Shown piece after piece: positions 11,616-21,152 of a stretch of DNA of 64,000 nucleotides (position 1 is its first letter; the number at the start of each line of letters is the position of its first letter). The notes under the pieces were generated by a model. It did no database searches and was not told where the DNA came from. It saw only the letters and a list, made by a program, of their open reading frames with translations. Both the position numbers and the translations under genes were made by a program. Source of the DNA: Ostrinia nubilalis (lineage: Eukaryota; Arthropoda; Insecta; Lepidoptera; Crambidae); assembly GCF_963855985.1 (NCBI RefSeq), contig NC_087093.1, positions 4,719,501 through 4,783,500 of the forward strand, in the 5' to 3' direction.

Positions 11616-14240
11616 CTGAAAGAAAATCAGTTGGTTTATGGAATTATTGGAAGTGTGATTTTGATGTGCTGGCCACAAGAAAGTTACAAATAGAAAGAAA
11701 GAAAAGGAAATAGATATTTTTATTGATGCAGTCAATTCATAGTTGTACCTACTCAATATTGAAGTTCTTGACTCCCCTTTAGTGAACTGTATTTTTTTTG
11801 TAAAATTTGAAAATGTGCTTTTGAAAAAAAAAATTGAAGTGACTCTAATTTGGACTCATATTCAAGTTACGTTAAAGAGAACAGTTGAAATAGGTATTAT
11901 GTCAAATTTTATACTCGTATTTAATGAATGACTCCTTCATAAGTGTTGCACTTATCTTCAAGTCAACACAGAGAGCATTTGAAATACTCTACTATAGGTA
12001 CTTGTCCAATCTTATACTTAATACTCACGTCAGGCTTATACTTCTTGGCAACCAGGTTCTTGTGGTGGTCAGGGAAGCGCATGTCCAGCTCAGAGGGCGA
12101 CTCTGGGCAGCTGAACATGTGTTCCCCGTCGCACATGCAGCGCTGCGACAGCTGATACTCGCGGCTGAAGGCAGCCGTGTTCTCGAACTCGCTGATGCAG
12201 CCTTGGTCTTCTGTTAGGAGAAGATATATGAAGCTGAGAACCCGCTGGATAGACGCTATCACAAAGGCTACTCTGTCCACCATGGTCCAGTGTACTCGCG
12301 ACGCTTCTAACCATCATGGAAGCACATCGCCAGGAGAGCTACCCTCGGAGATGACATCGACCGTGTACCTCGTCAGCGCAACCACGACCACTCTGACAAG
12401 AGTGCCCGACTAAGAAGAAGATAATTTATCTGGACCTGGACTGATAGGCTTCCAGCTTGTTACTTGCTTGGATTTTTTGGTGGACGAGCGAAAGAAGAAA
12501 GAAAAAAAGAGGACAGAATTCAAGAGAAAAAATGAAAAAGAGCCGATTACAGTATAATCTAGTAAAAATAAAGATAACTTAAGTAGCTAACAAATGAAAA
12601 TAATATTGAAGTTTTGAAATGTCAAATATCAATAATGGAAAATCGCGAGCATGTGCTCGCGAGCTAAATATGTTCACTTTTATTCGCCTTTGTTTCCGTG
12701 CGCATACACATGATTCTCCGTCGTCATGTATTTGCCTCTGGTAAATAAGAGAAGGTCTACCTCCCGAAGTAAAGTCTAAATGAACTGACGATGACGATGA
12801 ACTAAAGAACAACTTAAACATTAACTTACCAGTGTAACCAACGGGGCATGGATTGGGGGGGTTGCAGTAGGCCGGCAACACGGCGTCGGTCTTCACCATC
12901 TGCCGGTTGGGCACCACTCCTGAAGGGTGAAGACGCTGGTCGCCTTCCCCGGCACCCCCAGTCACGTACTGATGCCCCCATAGTGAGCTAGGAAAGTTTA
13001 AACTAATTAGCTATCTTATCTTATGTGTTAGGAAGTACATACACAGTTACATAAAACGGTAGACAAAGGATTTCATTGTTTCCAGTTTGCTTCATCTCTA
13101 GAACTAACGGACCTATTTCCATAAGTCCATTAAACTCATATGTGCTGTACTTAAGTCACTAAAACATATGGCTCCATCGTGCTTTGCTGGGTACGTTATT
13201 TTATTTGTTCCGTAATTGTCATCCGATTCTTGTATACGAGTAGGTCTGCTGCCCTATCTTCCTTTTACCTATTATAAGTATAAAGTTGAGACTGATAAAA
13301 AGGGCCTACCTGTGCTGCAAATATTCCTGATCGCGCAAGCTTGGGTTTGGGTTGCCGTCGATGAGGGAATCGTAGTCCAACTGCTCGTTCTCCAGCTCCT
13401 TATTGGCCCGAGCCATGAGGGCCAGGTGCCTGTCACTAGACGGGAAATCCAGATAACTCGAAGCTGCGTCGTTGAACTCCTTCCCCATACGCTCGACGAC
13501 CTCACGAAGTAAAGCTTCGGTGAGGATGTGCTCCTATGGAAGGAGGGTAATATGAGCTAGCAGTTGTTGAGTGGTTCAAGTGAAATCTTAGAATAAGGCG
13601 GTGTTGAATTCGAATAAGACGGTTGCACCGTCCGTTTTTTGTAGTACAGGCGTATGTACACTGCCTGTACTACAAAAAACGGGACTATTCCCACCTCTCG
13701 TTCCCATCGCTGCAACTCCTGTGCAGCCAGGATCTACAGCTTGACCGCCAATAAAAACCCAACCAGTGAAGGTCAAGTTTGTACCGGGGAAAGTTAAACT
13801 GTCATTGGACCCGCAACGAAATTAATTAGAAGAACATAGGAGGAGGTCGAAGGTAAGGTTCGACTTTTGTACTACAGTCAGAGCTAATAAGTTCGCAACA
13901 CTTCTTTGTTACATAAAGCCCGGCTTCCATCAAGACGGAACGGAGCAGAAAAATGTTTTGAATAACCAATCAGATTTCATTATGTATTTCCACCCTCGAA
14001 TCCAATCGGCGCCGCGCGCTGTCAAATTCTGTAGAAAAATTTGGCGGCCCGAAACTTCTCCTCTTCTCTCCCCTTTGGTGGAAACCGGGCCTAAGGGTGT
14101 GTACTGTGTATGTATCTGAATAATTTAGCAAACTGGGTATATAAAATAAAACAAACCTTTCCCCCAATAGAACCATGGGGGATAAAGCCCATGGTTCCGA
14201 CGATGCTTATCGCCAAGAAGAGCGCTTCGTGCGGGCCCAT
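11541..14240 (-). CDS. 7B2: Neuroendocrine protein 7B2 (secretogranin V), five coding exons
   Basis: Exons 14240-14157, 13533-13310, 12987-12830, 12210-12029 and 11615-11541 join through GT/AG sites in phases 0, 2, 1 and 0 to give 240 residues. Recognisable 7B2 features in order are LRDQEYLQHSSLWGHQ with GGAGEG, the proline-rich PPNPCPVG segment (146-153), ENTAAFSREYQLSQ, and the C-terminal peptide NPYLMGERLPIAAKK (219-233). Vertebrate 7B2 chaperones pro-PC2 in the regulated secretory pathway through the proline-rich region, and its C-terminal peptide inhibits the enzyme; the same role is inferred here. The paired Lys of the inhibitory site is conserved (232-233). No RxKR furin site is visible before the C-terminal peptide. 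The first 28 residues give only a mediocre signal peptide. An acceptor-like site 8 bp upstream of the ATG suggests another 5' exon. Confidence 0.92.
12029..12210 (-). CDS. 7B2: 7B2 fourth exon (residues 157-216)
   Basis: The acceptor CTCCTAACAG precedes AAGACCAAGG and the donor GTGAGT follows CCTGAC. It encodes DQGCISEFENTAAFSREYQ, a Cys-rich CMCDGEHMFSC segment, and the basic HHKNLVAKKYKPD that stands where vertebrate 7B2 has its furin site. Confidence 0.92.
12830..12987 (-). CDS. 7B2: 7B2 third exon (residues 104-155)
   Basis: The acceptor TTTCCTAG precedes CTCACTATGG and the donor GTAAGT follows TACACTG. It encodes SLWGHQYVTGGAGEG and the conserved proline-rich PAYCNPPNPCPVGYT. Glu156 is completed by the next exon (G then AA). 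Confidence 0.92.
13310..13533 (-). CDS. 7B2: 7B2 second exon (residues 29-103)
   Basis: The acceptor CTTCCATAG precedes GAGCAC and the donor GTAGGC follows CACAG. It encodes ILTEALLREVVERMGKEF, an acidic middle part and LRDQEYLQH. Ser103 is split across the junction (AG then C). Confidence 0.9.
13632..13682. repeat. Perfect 20 bp hairpin in 7B2 intron 1
   Basis: Arms 13632-13651 and 13663-13682 are exact inverse complements (left arm CCGTTTTTTGTAGTACAGGC) around an 11 nt loop. No target duplication was found. The intron sequence from about 13683 to 13800 has a different composition and could be an old repeat that I cannot name. Confidence 0.8.
13917..14091. mobile_element. Small Harbinger-like MITE in 7B2 intron 1
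   Basis: The left end AGCCCGGCTTCCATCAA pairs imperfectly with GGCCCGGTTTCCACCAA from the right end, and TAA flanks both sides. It is 175 bp long and more GC-rich than the surrounding intron. It lies about 65 bp from the donor of the first coding exon. Confidence 0.65.
14157..14240 (-). CDS. 7B2: 7B2 first recognised coding exon (residues 1-28)
   Basis: It starts at the first ATG of the exon (MGPHEALFLAISIVG...) and ends AAG before the donor GTTTGT, in phase 0. A pyrimidine-rich CATTTCTTTGTCCACAG lies just upstream, so the exon probably begins near 14247. In that case it accepts an upstream exon, either non-coding or in phase 2. The hydrophobic run at residues 6-20 could act as a signal sequence, but it carries an acidic residue at position 5. 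Confidence 0.7.
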
Positions 14241-14268
14241 TTCTAATCTGTGGACAAAGAAATGACTA

Positions 14269-15256
14269 GGGTAATTCCAGGATACATGCCCCAGTGGGAT
14301 AGGTGCCGCGATTTTAATTACACTATGTTACAAGCAACTTAGCCTAAAGTTATAGTACGTATAATAGAAAGGGACCTCCCCGTACCACATTTCGCCTCGC
14401 AAACCATCAAAGAGTGCGTTCGTTTAGCCAGTGAGAGCAAAAATCTTCCGCGGCCAAACCTTAGCGAGCGTCGAAATAAAATTGGTAAGTATCTTTTAAT
14501 GGATAATTTTTTTGTGAGCTGTAAAATTAAGCAGATTTTTATATAATTTGATAGACTATCTTATAAATTAGACGGGATAGCTATGTTTAATTCGATTTTT
14601 AGTGTTATTGTATTTTTTATTAAAAAAGGCACCTATCCTAAGCTAAAAGGATAGTTGCCTAATTTTTTTTGGGTATAGATGCCCTTAGGGCCATGTCCCA
14701 TGCACCTAGGGGCATCTATCCTAACCTGCTCTTTTTGTCACAAGTAGCAAGTAAGAAGAAAAAAGAATGTAGTACGGCTAACCTTAGGAAAGTAATAAAT
14801 AGGGTGCCCTTCTGATCGAATTACCTTTTTACCCGACTTCGGGTGGATGTGCTATGTACTATTTGTAATAAAAAATATTAAATTGCATTTTTAATTCATT
14901 TAATAACAAACAATCTTAAATAATAATACTTGGTTGTTTGATTTCAAAATGCATTTGATCCTTAGAATTCAAAAACTGTATTAACGAGTCATCTATCCCT
15001 GCATCAGGCATCTATCCTTTGAAGCAATCATACAGTGAGTCTTCTATCCCCCACATTAGGCGTCTATCCCACTTTTTAGAGGTCAATTAAAATGGTATTT
15101 ACTCAGAATCGGTATAACTTAAACTAAAATAATTATAGTTATATCATAGACGAAAGACCAAAGTTTACAGATACTAAGGTCAAATTGTTGATAAAAACTT
15201 ACTGACTGAGTTACAGAGCTGTTTCAAAAAGTGGGGCATCTATCCTGGACTTACCC
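14269..15256. mobile_element. TIR element (GGGTAA ends, TA flanks), probably pogo-like, non-autonomous
   Basis: The left end GGGTAATTCCAGGATACATG pairs with GGGTAAGTCCAGGATAGATG from the right end, both flanked by TA. The interior holds many variants of GGCATCTATCC, with exact copies near 14711, 15007 and 15235 and variants such as GGCACCTATCC. These look like dispersed transposase-binding repeats. No ORF. The element starts about 20 bp from the 3' splice-like site of the first 7B2 coding exon. Confidence 0.8.
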
Positions 15257-15258
15257 TA

Positions 15259-16000
15259 TATGAAATAACTCCCTTTTTCAGTACGCCTTACACGTAACCA
15301 GGTTTCTTTCATTGTAGGCTATGAACAGTTACACGTCATATTGACGGTTAAAAACTGTCATATTGACGGTTAAAAAATTTATTTATTTATTTTGATCCAC
15401 GATAGAAAACGAGATTATTTTTTTAGTGGATCGAATTAGTAACAACGGATTACTTTAAGTGCTAACTACATAAAGAGCCTCTTATCTTGGACTAATAAAG
15501 CATAAAAACACAAACAAAGGTCACTAAGTCAAATTGTATTAGTCATCGTAAAACGTTAATATGTAGAGAAATACAGTAGGCGCAGTTATAATTAAAAAAA
15601 ACTTTATCATAGTTTCTGATTTAAGAATAACATGCTTGACTTGCAATTAAGTAAAGTTAAAATTATTTGAAGTTATGTCTTCAATGTTAATTAATTGAAT
15701 ATTAATCGAGAGTAGAATAGATTTTTTTAGTAAATAGAGGAAAATATACAAATAATGTACAGACAACTAATTATGTGCCCCTCTGACAGAAAGGGGTGCC
15801 TTTTTGTCAGGGCTCAGCAAACATAGAGTCTGATGTCTTGAAACTGAATTTTGACCTTATCCTAATTAATAAAATTTCCTTATTTCATTAAACTTTTAAA
15901 GAATATTTAGGATTTATAAACACTTCGTTGCTTATTGTATCTCATTTGATTGACAAATCACCACCACGCGCGTGCGCAGTGCTAACTCGTATTTAACTTA
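15259..16000. other. No gene seen
   Basis: AT-rich. A 19 bp unit (TCATATTGACGGTTAAAAA) is tandemly doubled at about 15335-15376. A possible old TIR remnant lies at 15780-15800 (AGAAAGGGGTGCCTTTTTG). Confidence 0.4.
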
Positions 16001-16066
16001 GGCTGAGTTGCACCACCTAACTTTGACGGTAACTAGGACGATAACCGGTGCTTTTTGTATGGAATT
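16001..16066 (-). mobile_element. Truncated MITE, GGCTGAGTTGCACCA family
   Basis: It is the reverse complement of the right half of the complete copy at 16844-16961 (GGCTGAGTTGCACCACCTAA through CCGGTGCTTTTTGTATGGAA). TTA lies at its outer end. The inner half is missing. Confidence 0.7.
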
Positions 16067-16843
16067 AGTGAACTATACTAGGAGTCACAGTCAAATATTT
16101 ATTTATTCGTATGGACTATTAAATAGTGCTTACAAACCGTCGATTATTTATAGAAAAAAAAAACTCTTATGGAGCCTTTACATTTCTCATACTGTTATTT
16201 CCATACCAGCCTACATTTGGCAAGGTGCTGAGAAGAAGCGCCGCAACAAACTCAGTCACCACTGTCTGCAGTTATATGGTTACTTTACTCATTTGAGTTA
16301 TGGTTAAAGTGATGTGGCCATAGCGACCAGCTAAGCCTTTTTTTGTCGTGGCCCGAAATTTTACTGGTGCGAAATGACGCGAATCAATCAAGTAATATAT
16401 TATGACTTATGACTAACATGACATAACATTATTGCCAGATGTTTTGTAAAAAAATATCGGTATTGAGCAAGTGCAAGTTGAAACAAATATTTCGGGTTCA
16501 GTATGGTTGATGTTGATGGTGCTTTATGGTTGTTAATTATTTGTTTGTAAAACATTTGAGCTTTGTGTGTGTGCATCTAAGCATCCTGAAATAAGTTTGC
16601 CCATAAAAATGGAATGTTTAATGATTATTTTCCGAAAGGCCGCGCAACGTGCCTACTGCCCGCTTCAGTGAAAAATTTAAAGAAAAATAAAAATCTGTTA
16701 TGAAAATGTCTCTTCAGATTTTGTATTCCTGAAAAAAATATTTCATGAGAATATCGAAATTAAGTAATTTCGAAATTAAGGAAAAAACATGTAATGACGA
16801 TGTATAAAGAACCCAACCTAACGAAGTATGTTGGGAAGTCTAA
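16067..16843. other. No gene seen
   Basis: AT-rich. It includes AAGAAGCGCCGCAACAAACT near 16232, a string I associate with dispersed lepidopteran repeats, but no boundaries were found. Confidence 0.35.
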
Positions 16844-16961
16844 GGCTGGGTTGCACCATCTTACTTTAACTTTGACAAACTTCAAAAAGCTGTCAAATTC
16901 CATACAAAAAGCACCGGTTATCGTCACAGTTACCGTTAAAGTTAGGTGGTGCAACTCAGCC
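16844..16961. mobile_element. Complete palindromic MITE, GGCTGGGTTGCACCA family
   Basis: The ends GGCTGGGTTGCACCA and TGGTGCAACTCAGCC are inverted repeats that continue inward (CTTACTTTAAC against GTTAAAGTTAG). TAA flanks both sides. It is 118 bp. The same family occurs at 16001, 45839 and 60290. Confidence 0.85.
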
Positions 16962-16964
16962 TAA

Positions 16965-17850
16965 GAAGGTCGCAATAAAGTACCTAATTATTTACCTTTT
17001 TCTTTGATAGTGTAAATATTTCTCTATCACAAAGCGGAACCTTAATAAAAACTGAGCGTGGTGCCATTGTGTATCCATGTGGGTGGGACGATTAAGATAC
17101 TATCAAATGTTTTGGGGCGGTCTCCTTTGATCCCATCATGTCGCATGACGTCACTGCTCATTTGTCTCTAATTAAATTCTGTTCATAAGCCACAGACAAG
17201 CTCAGGCGTCTGAAGAGAGATAAACGACGATAACTTTTATTTATTAATAATCTTCGACATGACAGCTTAGTGTAAAAATAACTCTAGACTGTATTATTAC
17301 GATGTAGAGTTGTATATCAAATATCGGTCATTCGAAGTTCTTTAGCTTGCGTGAATTATTGATAGGTTATTAGCGCTACTGCAATAGGGTATTTGCCACC
17401 ACCAATCAATTGACGTACTTTTTAAAAATGTCAAAACGAGACTCCCATAGATTTAGTATGGCAACACTAGCTAGTGACGTCACTATTTCGTCAACTCAAT
17501 TAAAATACTTTTTTCAATTGCATTACTACCAAAAATCTTAATTTACAGGCAATTTAAAATTAATAAAGTTTTTAAGACCAGAATCACAGAATAAGTAATA
17601 GTACAGGTACAGAAGGATTACTCCGCAAGACGATTTAAATAAATGCGAGTCTTGCTACGACGCGATACAGTGGAATTCAGCTTGCACAGCACTACGTACC
17701 TACAATTTTATTCACCTACAAGTTTTGTCTCTTTCTATCGCGTGCCTCTGAACTCTTCTTACGCTGTTAGGGTTGCTGTCTAGTGAAAAAATAATTAATC
17801 TACTTATTTATAATGAGGTACGTACCTATGTAGGTAAGTACGCATTCATT
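16965..17850. other. No gene seen
   Basis: The segment 17390-17490 reads like a dispersed repeat (GGGTATTTGCCACCACCAAT, later AACACTAGCTAGTGACGTCA). No ORF or TIR pair was supported. Confidence 0.35.
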
Positions 17851-17912
17851 ATGGAAAACCTTGGGAGAGGCCTTTGTCCAGCAGTGGACGTCATTTGGCT
17901 GAAACGAACGAA
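17851..17912 (+). mobile_element. RTE 3' tip, GAAC-tailed subfamily
   Basis: CTTGGGAGAGGCCTTTGTCC, then CAGCAGTGGACGTCATTTGG and CTGAAACGAACGAACG match the end of the copies at 21070-21150 and 55080-55133. Confidence 0.8.
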
Positions 17913-18890
17913 CGCATTCTGAGCAGTAGTCATGGTAGGTTAGGTTCCTATACTATCCTAACAATTATTGATTACCTACATGGCCAACATACCTTTCAGC
18001 ATCTTTGGGAAGCGAAAAAAAAGATAAATCCGGTAGATTTCTTTTCGAATTTAAACACCCGAATGCCGCACAATAATATTTCTTTCTCTTTATATCAATT
18101 TTTAAATAATACTTCGATCATAGAATTAGGTACTACAACGCACACCAGCGTCCTGACGGGCGCGCGCGTGACACTCGACTGATATAATACCCGCCGGCGG
18201 GGCGCTTCGCTGTAGGTAATTATCGGACGTACCGCGCGGAGTGAGCCAGGCCTGCCAGAATGCAGTGCCTTTTTAAAAAAGTTGTGCTTTAGATTTGAGT
18301 TAAATTGGGGAGTGGTAGCTTTTATCGATCAATTACGCATTCAAACCTATGTACTTGGACTGGGCATTTTGAAAATACTTTCCTTAAAATTCGAAGTTGA
18401 TTTTGGTTTTTTATCAAACTTATGTAATCCATGCAGAGCGTCTTTGCTTTCACTTGCTTTTCCATCAGTGACATTATGCCAATATTTTGAAAGAAAGAAG
18501 GAAAGGAAAATGTTTTATTTGAGTCAAAACACAGTTTGACAGAATAACAGATATTATGACAAAAAAAAATTAACCAAAATGGCACCTACTCAGAATATTT
18601 CAGTTAATACGTCTATGATTTGGGTAAAACCAAAAAACAGGTTATTTTTTTTCAGGAATCAAGTCTCCGATTGGCCCTATGCAGGGTCGAAAATATTTTA
18701 TTCAGGGATTACGTAAGCATTGATGTCATTAGGCATCGGTACATGACTTGGAAATTTACCAATCAGCCGCTTGAATAATAAAACGCGAGTTCTACAATCG
18801 TAGGTAATATCGATCAGTACCAACTACCACGTAAACAATGCAGCTAGGTTGTCACTCCAATTGAATATAGAGTATCGATTGGTCAGTAGA
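17913..18890. other. No gene seen; GC-rich patch
   Basis: A GC-rich patch at 18150-18260 (CGGGCGCGCGCGTG and GCCGGCGGGGCG) stands out from AT-rich surroundings. Open frames at 17874-18182 and 18282-18539 show no domain and look accidental. Confidence 0.4.
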
Positions 18891-19179
18891 TAGGGTTGCC
18901 AGGTCAAAAACACAAAAGCCGGACTCTGTGCTTCATTTGGCTGGACATTTTACCCTAAAAGCCGGACATGTGACGGGGTCATAGCCTCACGAGTGACTAC
19001 AATCATCATCGGTTGCCCAACACATCCTGATGCGCTTCATATTATTCTGTGGCTCGAATTTCGCCTGGCGCGGCAAGGACCGGCCAAAAGCCGGTCAGGC
19101 CGGACAAGACAATATTTGGCCGGACAAGAGCGTAAAAAGCCAAACATGTCCGGCTAAAGCCGGACACCTGGCAACCCTA
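18891..19179. mobile_element. hAT-like MITE, TAGGGTTGCCAGGT family, copy 1
   Basis: The ends TAGGGTTGCCAGGT and ACCTGGCAACCCTA are inverse. The 8 bp duplication TCAGTAGA is intact on both sides (18883-18890 and 19180-19187). The interior repeats GCCGGAC and GTCCGGC many times. It is 289 bp with no ORF. A second copy lies at 23848-24113 in the opposite orientation. Confidence 0.9.
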
Positions 19180-19187
19180 TCAGTAGA

Positions 19188-19494
19188 GGTACTAGAATCG
19201 ATTGCGTGAATAATAAAATTGAAAGGTGAGCGCCGCTGCAGTACTTAGTGGGTAATATCGATCAAGTAATGCAGCTAACAACAAGTATGTAGATTGACGA
19301 CTCAATTTAACTCAAGCCGAAAGCTGGACTATTGGGTGTTGCATTTCATTGAATATTATATTAAAAAAAACATATATTATCACGCCTTTAATAGCGAAAA
19401 TAAGCTTTTTACCCGACTGCGCCAGAAGGAGGGTTATGTTTTTAATTTGCGTAAATATTTACCGGAATAATTACGCCCCATTAGAAAATTTCCG
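19188..19494. other. No gene seen; partial duplicate of 18765-18880
   Basis: GAATAATAAAA and GGTAATATCGATCA followed by AATGCAGCTA occur both here (19205-19275) and left of the hAT-like MITE (18773-18848). The flanks therefore share an older repeat. Confidence 0.4.
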
Positions 19495-19611
19495 GTAAGC
19501 GCAGCGTTAAGACGTCCACCCACAAGGTGGACCGACGACCTTGTAAAGGTAGCGAGAAGGCGCTGGATGCAGGCCGCCACCAACCGACCATTGTAGAAAT
19601 CATTGTAGAAA
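19495..19611 (+). mobile_element. RTE tail fragment
   Basis: GTCCACCCACAAGGTGGACC, TTGTAAAGGTAGC and GGCGCTGGATGCAGGCCGCC give the decayed PTRWTDDLVKVA...RWMQAATN block. It is broken before the stop. Confidence 0.8.
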
Positions 19612-19841
19612 CTTTTATCAACTGTCGTGTAAAATGCTTCAAGTTTCAAGTTTTTTGGATCTTTCCTAAGTCGCTAGAATAGTAGTTCCATACTTCAGCT
19701 GTTAATACCGGAAAGAGGCGTAGGTTTATCCTACACTTTAACAAGCAATTGTAGGGAAAATTTGCATTAGGACGTGTAGTACAAGCCTACACAGAAAATA
19801 AAAGATTTTCGACGTGGGCCGTCTATGATGCGGCGCACTTA

Positions 19842-20163
19842 AGGTTCAGCCAAACCAACGCGATCACACGCGATCAGCCGGCGTGCAGCGATGGCGACCA
19901 GACACAAGCCTTGATCACACGTACCGAGTAAACGGGCGAGACGGTAAAATGTTTACTCGGCCGAGACATTTGGGTGAGCGAGTCACATACTCGAGCGCTC
20001 GGCCGAGCACTCGGCGTAATGTTACACACCGAGTACTCGGACGAGAGCACTGTCTCGCCCTTTTGCTCGCTCGGTACGTGTAATACGTAAGGCTTTAAAT
20101 GCATTGATCGCCATCGCTGCACGCCGGCTGATCGCGTGTGATCGCGTTGGTTTGGCCGAACCT
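19842..20163. mobile_element. Harbinger-like MITE with about 55 bp TIRs and CTCGGCCGAG repeats
   Basis: The left end AGGTTCAGCCAAACCAACGC and the reversed right end AGGTTCGGCCAAACCAACGC begin nearly identical arms that run on through CAGCCGGCGTGCAGCGATGG. TTA flanks both ends. The centre has several copies of CTCGGCCGAG and CGAGTACTCGG-type palindromes. It is GC-rich against its surroundings. Long open frames here are by-products of the composition. Confidence 0.85.
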
Positions 20164-20471
20164 TTAGCGCAAACTGCAGACGCGATAACAACCGGCCCAC
20201 TAACTGGGGATATGCGCGAGATTCAGGACTAAAGCTGCCTCCATTCACTAGATTGTTCATTCAAGCTTTCTACGGTCAAAGATTATGAAGTTTTAAGATT
20301 GTCTTTGGTGTTTACTTAAGTTTTAATAATGTGTATCATAAAATAAAAATCCTTTATGATGATTTTGCTTTATTATTGATTGATAAAAGTAGCGCGACAA
20401 TCGCGCGATTCTTTTTTCACCACTTGATTGGAAGATCACGGTAATCTAGACATTAACTTATTTATTCACGC

Positions 20472-20700
20472 TACTAGCTTTCCGCCCGCGGTTTCACCCG
20501 CGTGGAATTTTGTCTGTCACAGAAAACCTTCATCGCGCGCGTCCCTGTTTCAAAAACCGAGATAAAAACTATCTATCATAAGTCCTTTCCCGGGACTCAA
20601 ACTATGTCTATGCGATCAAAATCGGTTCAGTGGTTTAGGCGTGAAAGCAAGACAGACAGACAGAGTTACTTTCGCATTTATAGGTAATATTATAGTATAG
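20472..20700 (+). repeat. Dispersed lepidopteran repeat (TAGCTTTNNCCCGCGG family)
   Basis: It begins TAGCTTTCCGCCCGCGGTTT and CACCCGCGTGGAATTTTGTC. It ends GACAGACAGACAGAGTTACT, then TTTCGCATTTATAGGTAATATTATAG. Family membership rests on the shared start and the TTTCGCATTTATA end. Confidence 0.7.
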
Positions 20701-20989
20701 ATAATTACATGACTAACAGAAAAAAATGTTTCTGTAGCAGATTTTTTTATTATTTATTATTATTTTGTTATTAAGGTCGAAAGGGGTGGCGAGTAGAGCT
20801 AGATCCATGCCTATAACCATCATCATCATTTCAACCACAGATTTTTTTATTTTTTTGCAGAACAAGGCAGGATTTGACCCCAATCTCACCTGATGAAGTA
20901 AGATGCTGTCTAGGATGGTACATTTATCTGCCCAGTAAGTGTTTATTCACTCTCTCCTTGAAAAGGCCCAGATTATAGTGTTCGGGTTA

Positions 20990-21152
20990 ATTGTGGGCAG
21001 GCCTCTTACTAGGTGGACCGATGATCTGGTAAAGGTCGCGAGAAGAACCTGGACGCGGGCAGCGCAGGACCGTTCAGTATGGAATGCCTTGGGAGAGGCC
21101 TTTGTCCAGCTGTGGACGACATTTGGCTGAAACGAACGAACGATAATGTTCG
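20990..21152 (+). mobile_element. RTE tail, GAAC-tailed subfamily
   Basis: The plus-strand frame reads VGRPLTRWTDDLVKVARR, then WTRAAQDRSVWNALGEAF and VQLWTTFG with a TGA stop. It is followed by the tail AACGAACGAACG. Only the last 46 codons remain, but they are uninterrupted. Confidence 0.88.

Noticed and set aside
12177..12413. Plus-strand open frames over the 7B2 exons (also 11924-12217 and 13216-13512)
   Set aside because: Antisense shadows of real minus-strand exons.
19874..20260. Long open frames on both strands
   Set aside because: They lie across the GC-rich Harbinger-like MITE and its TIR and follow from its composition and palindromes.
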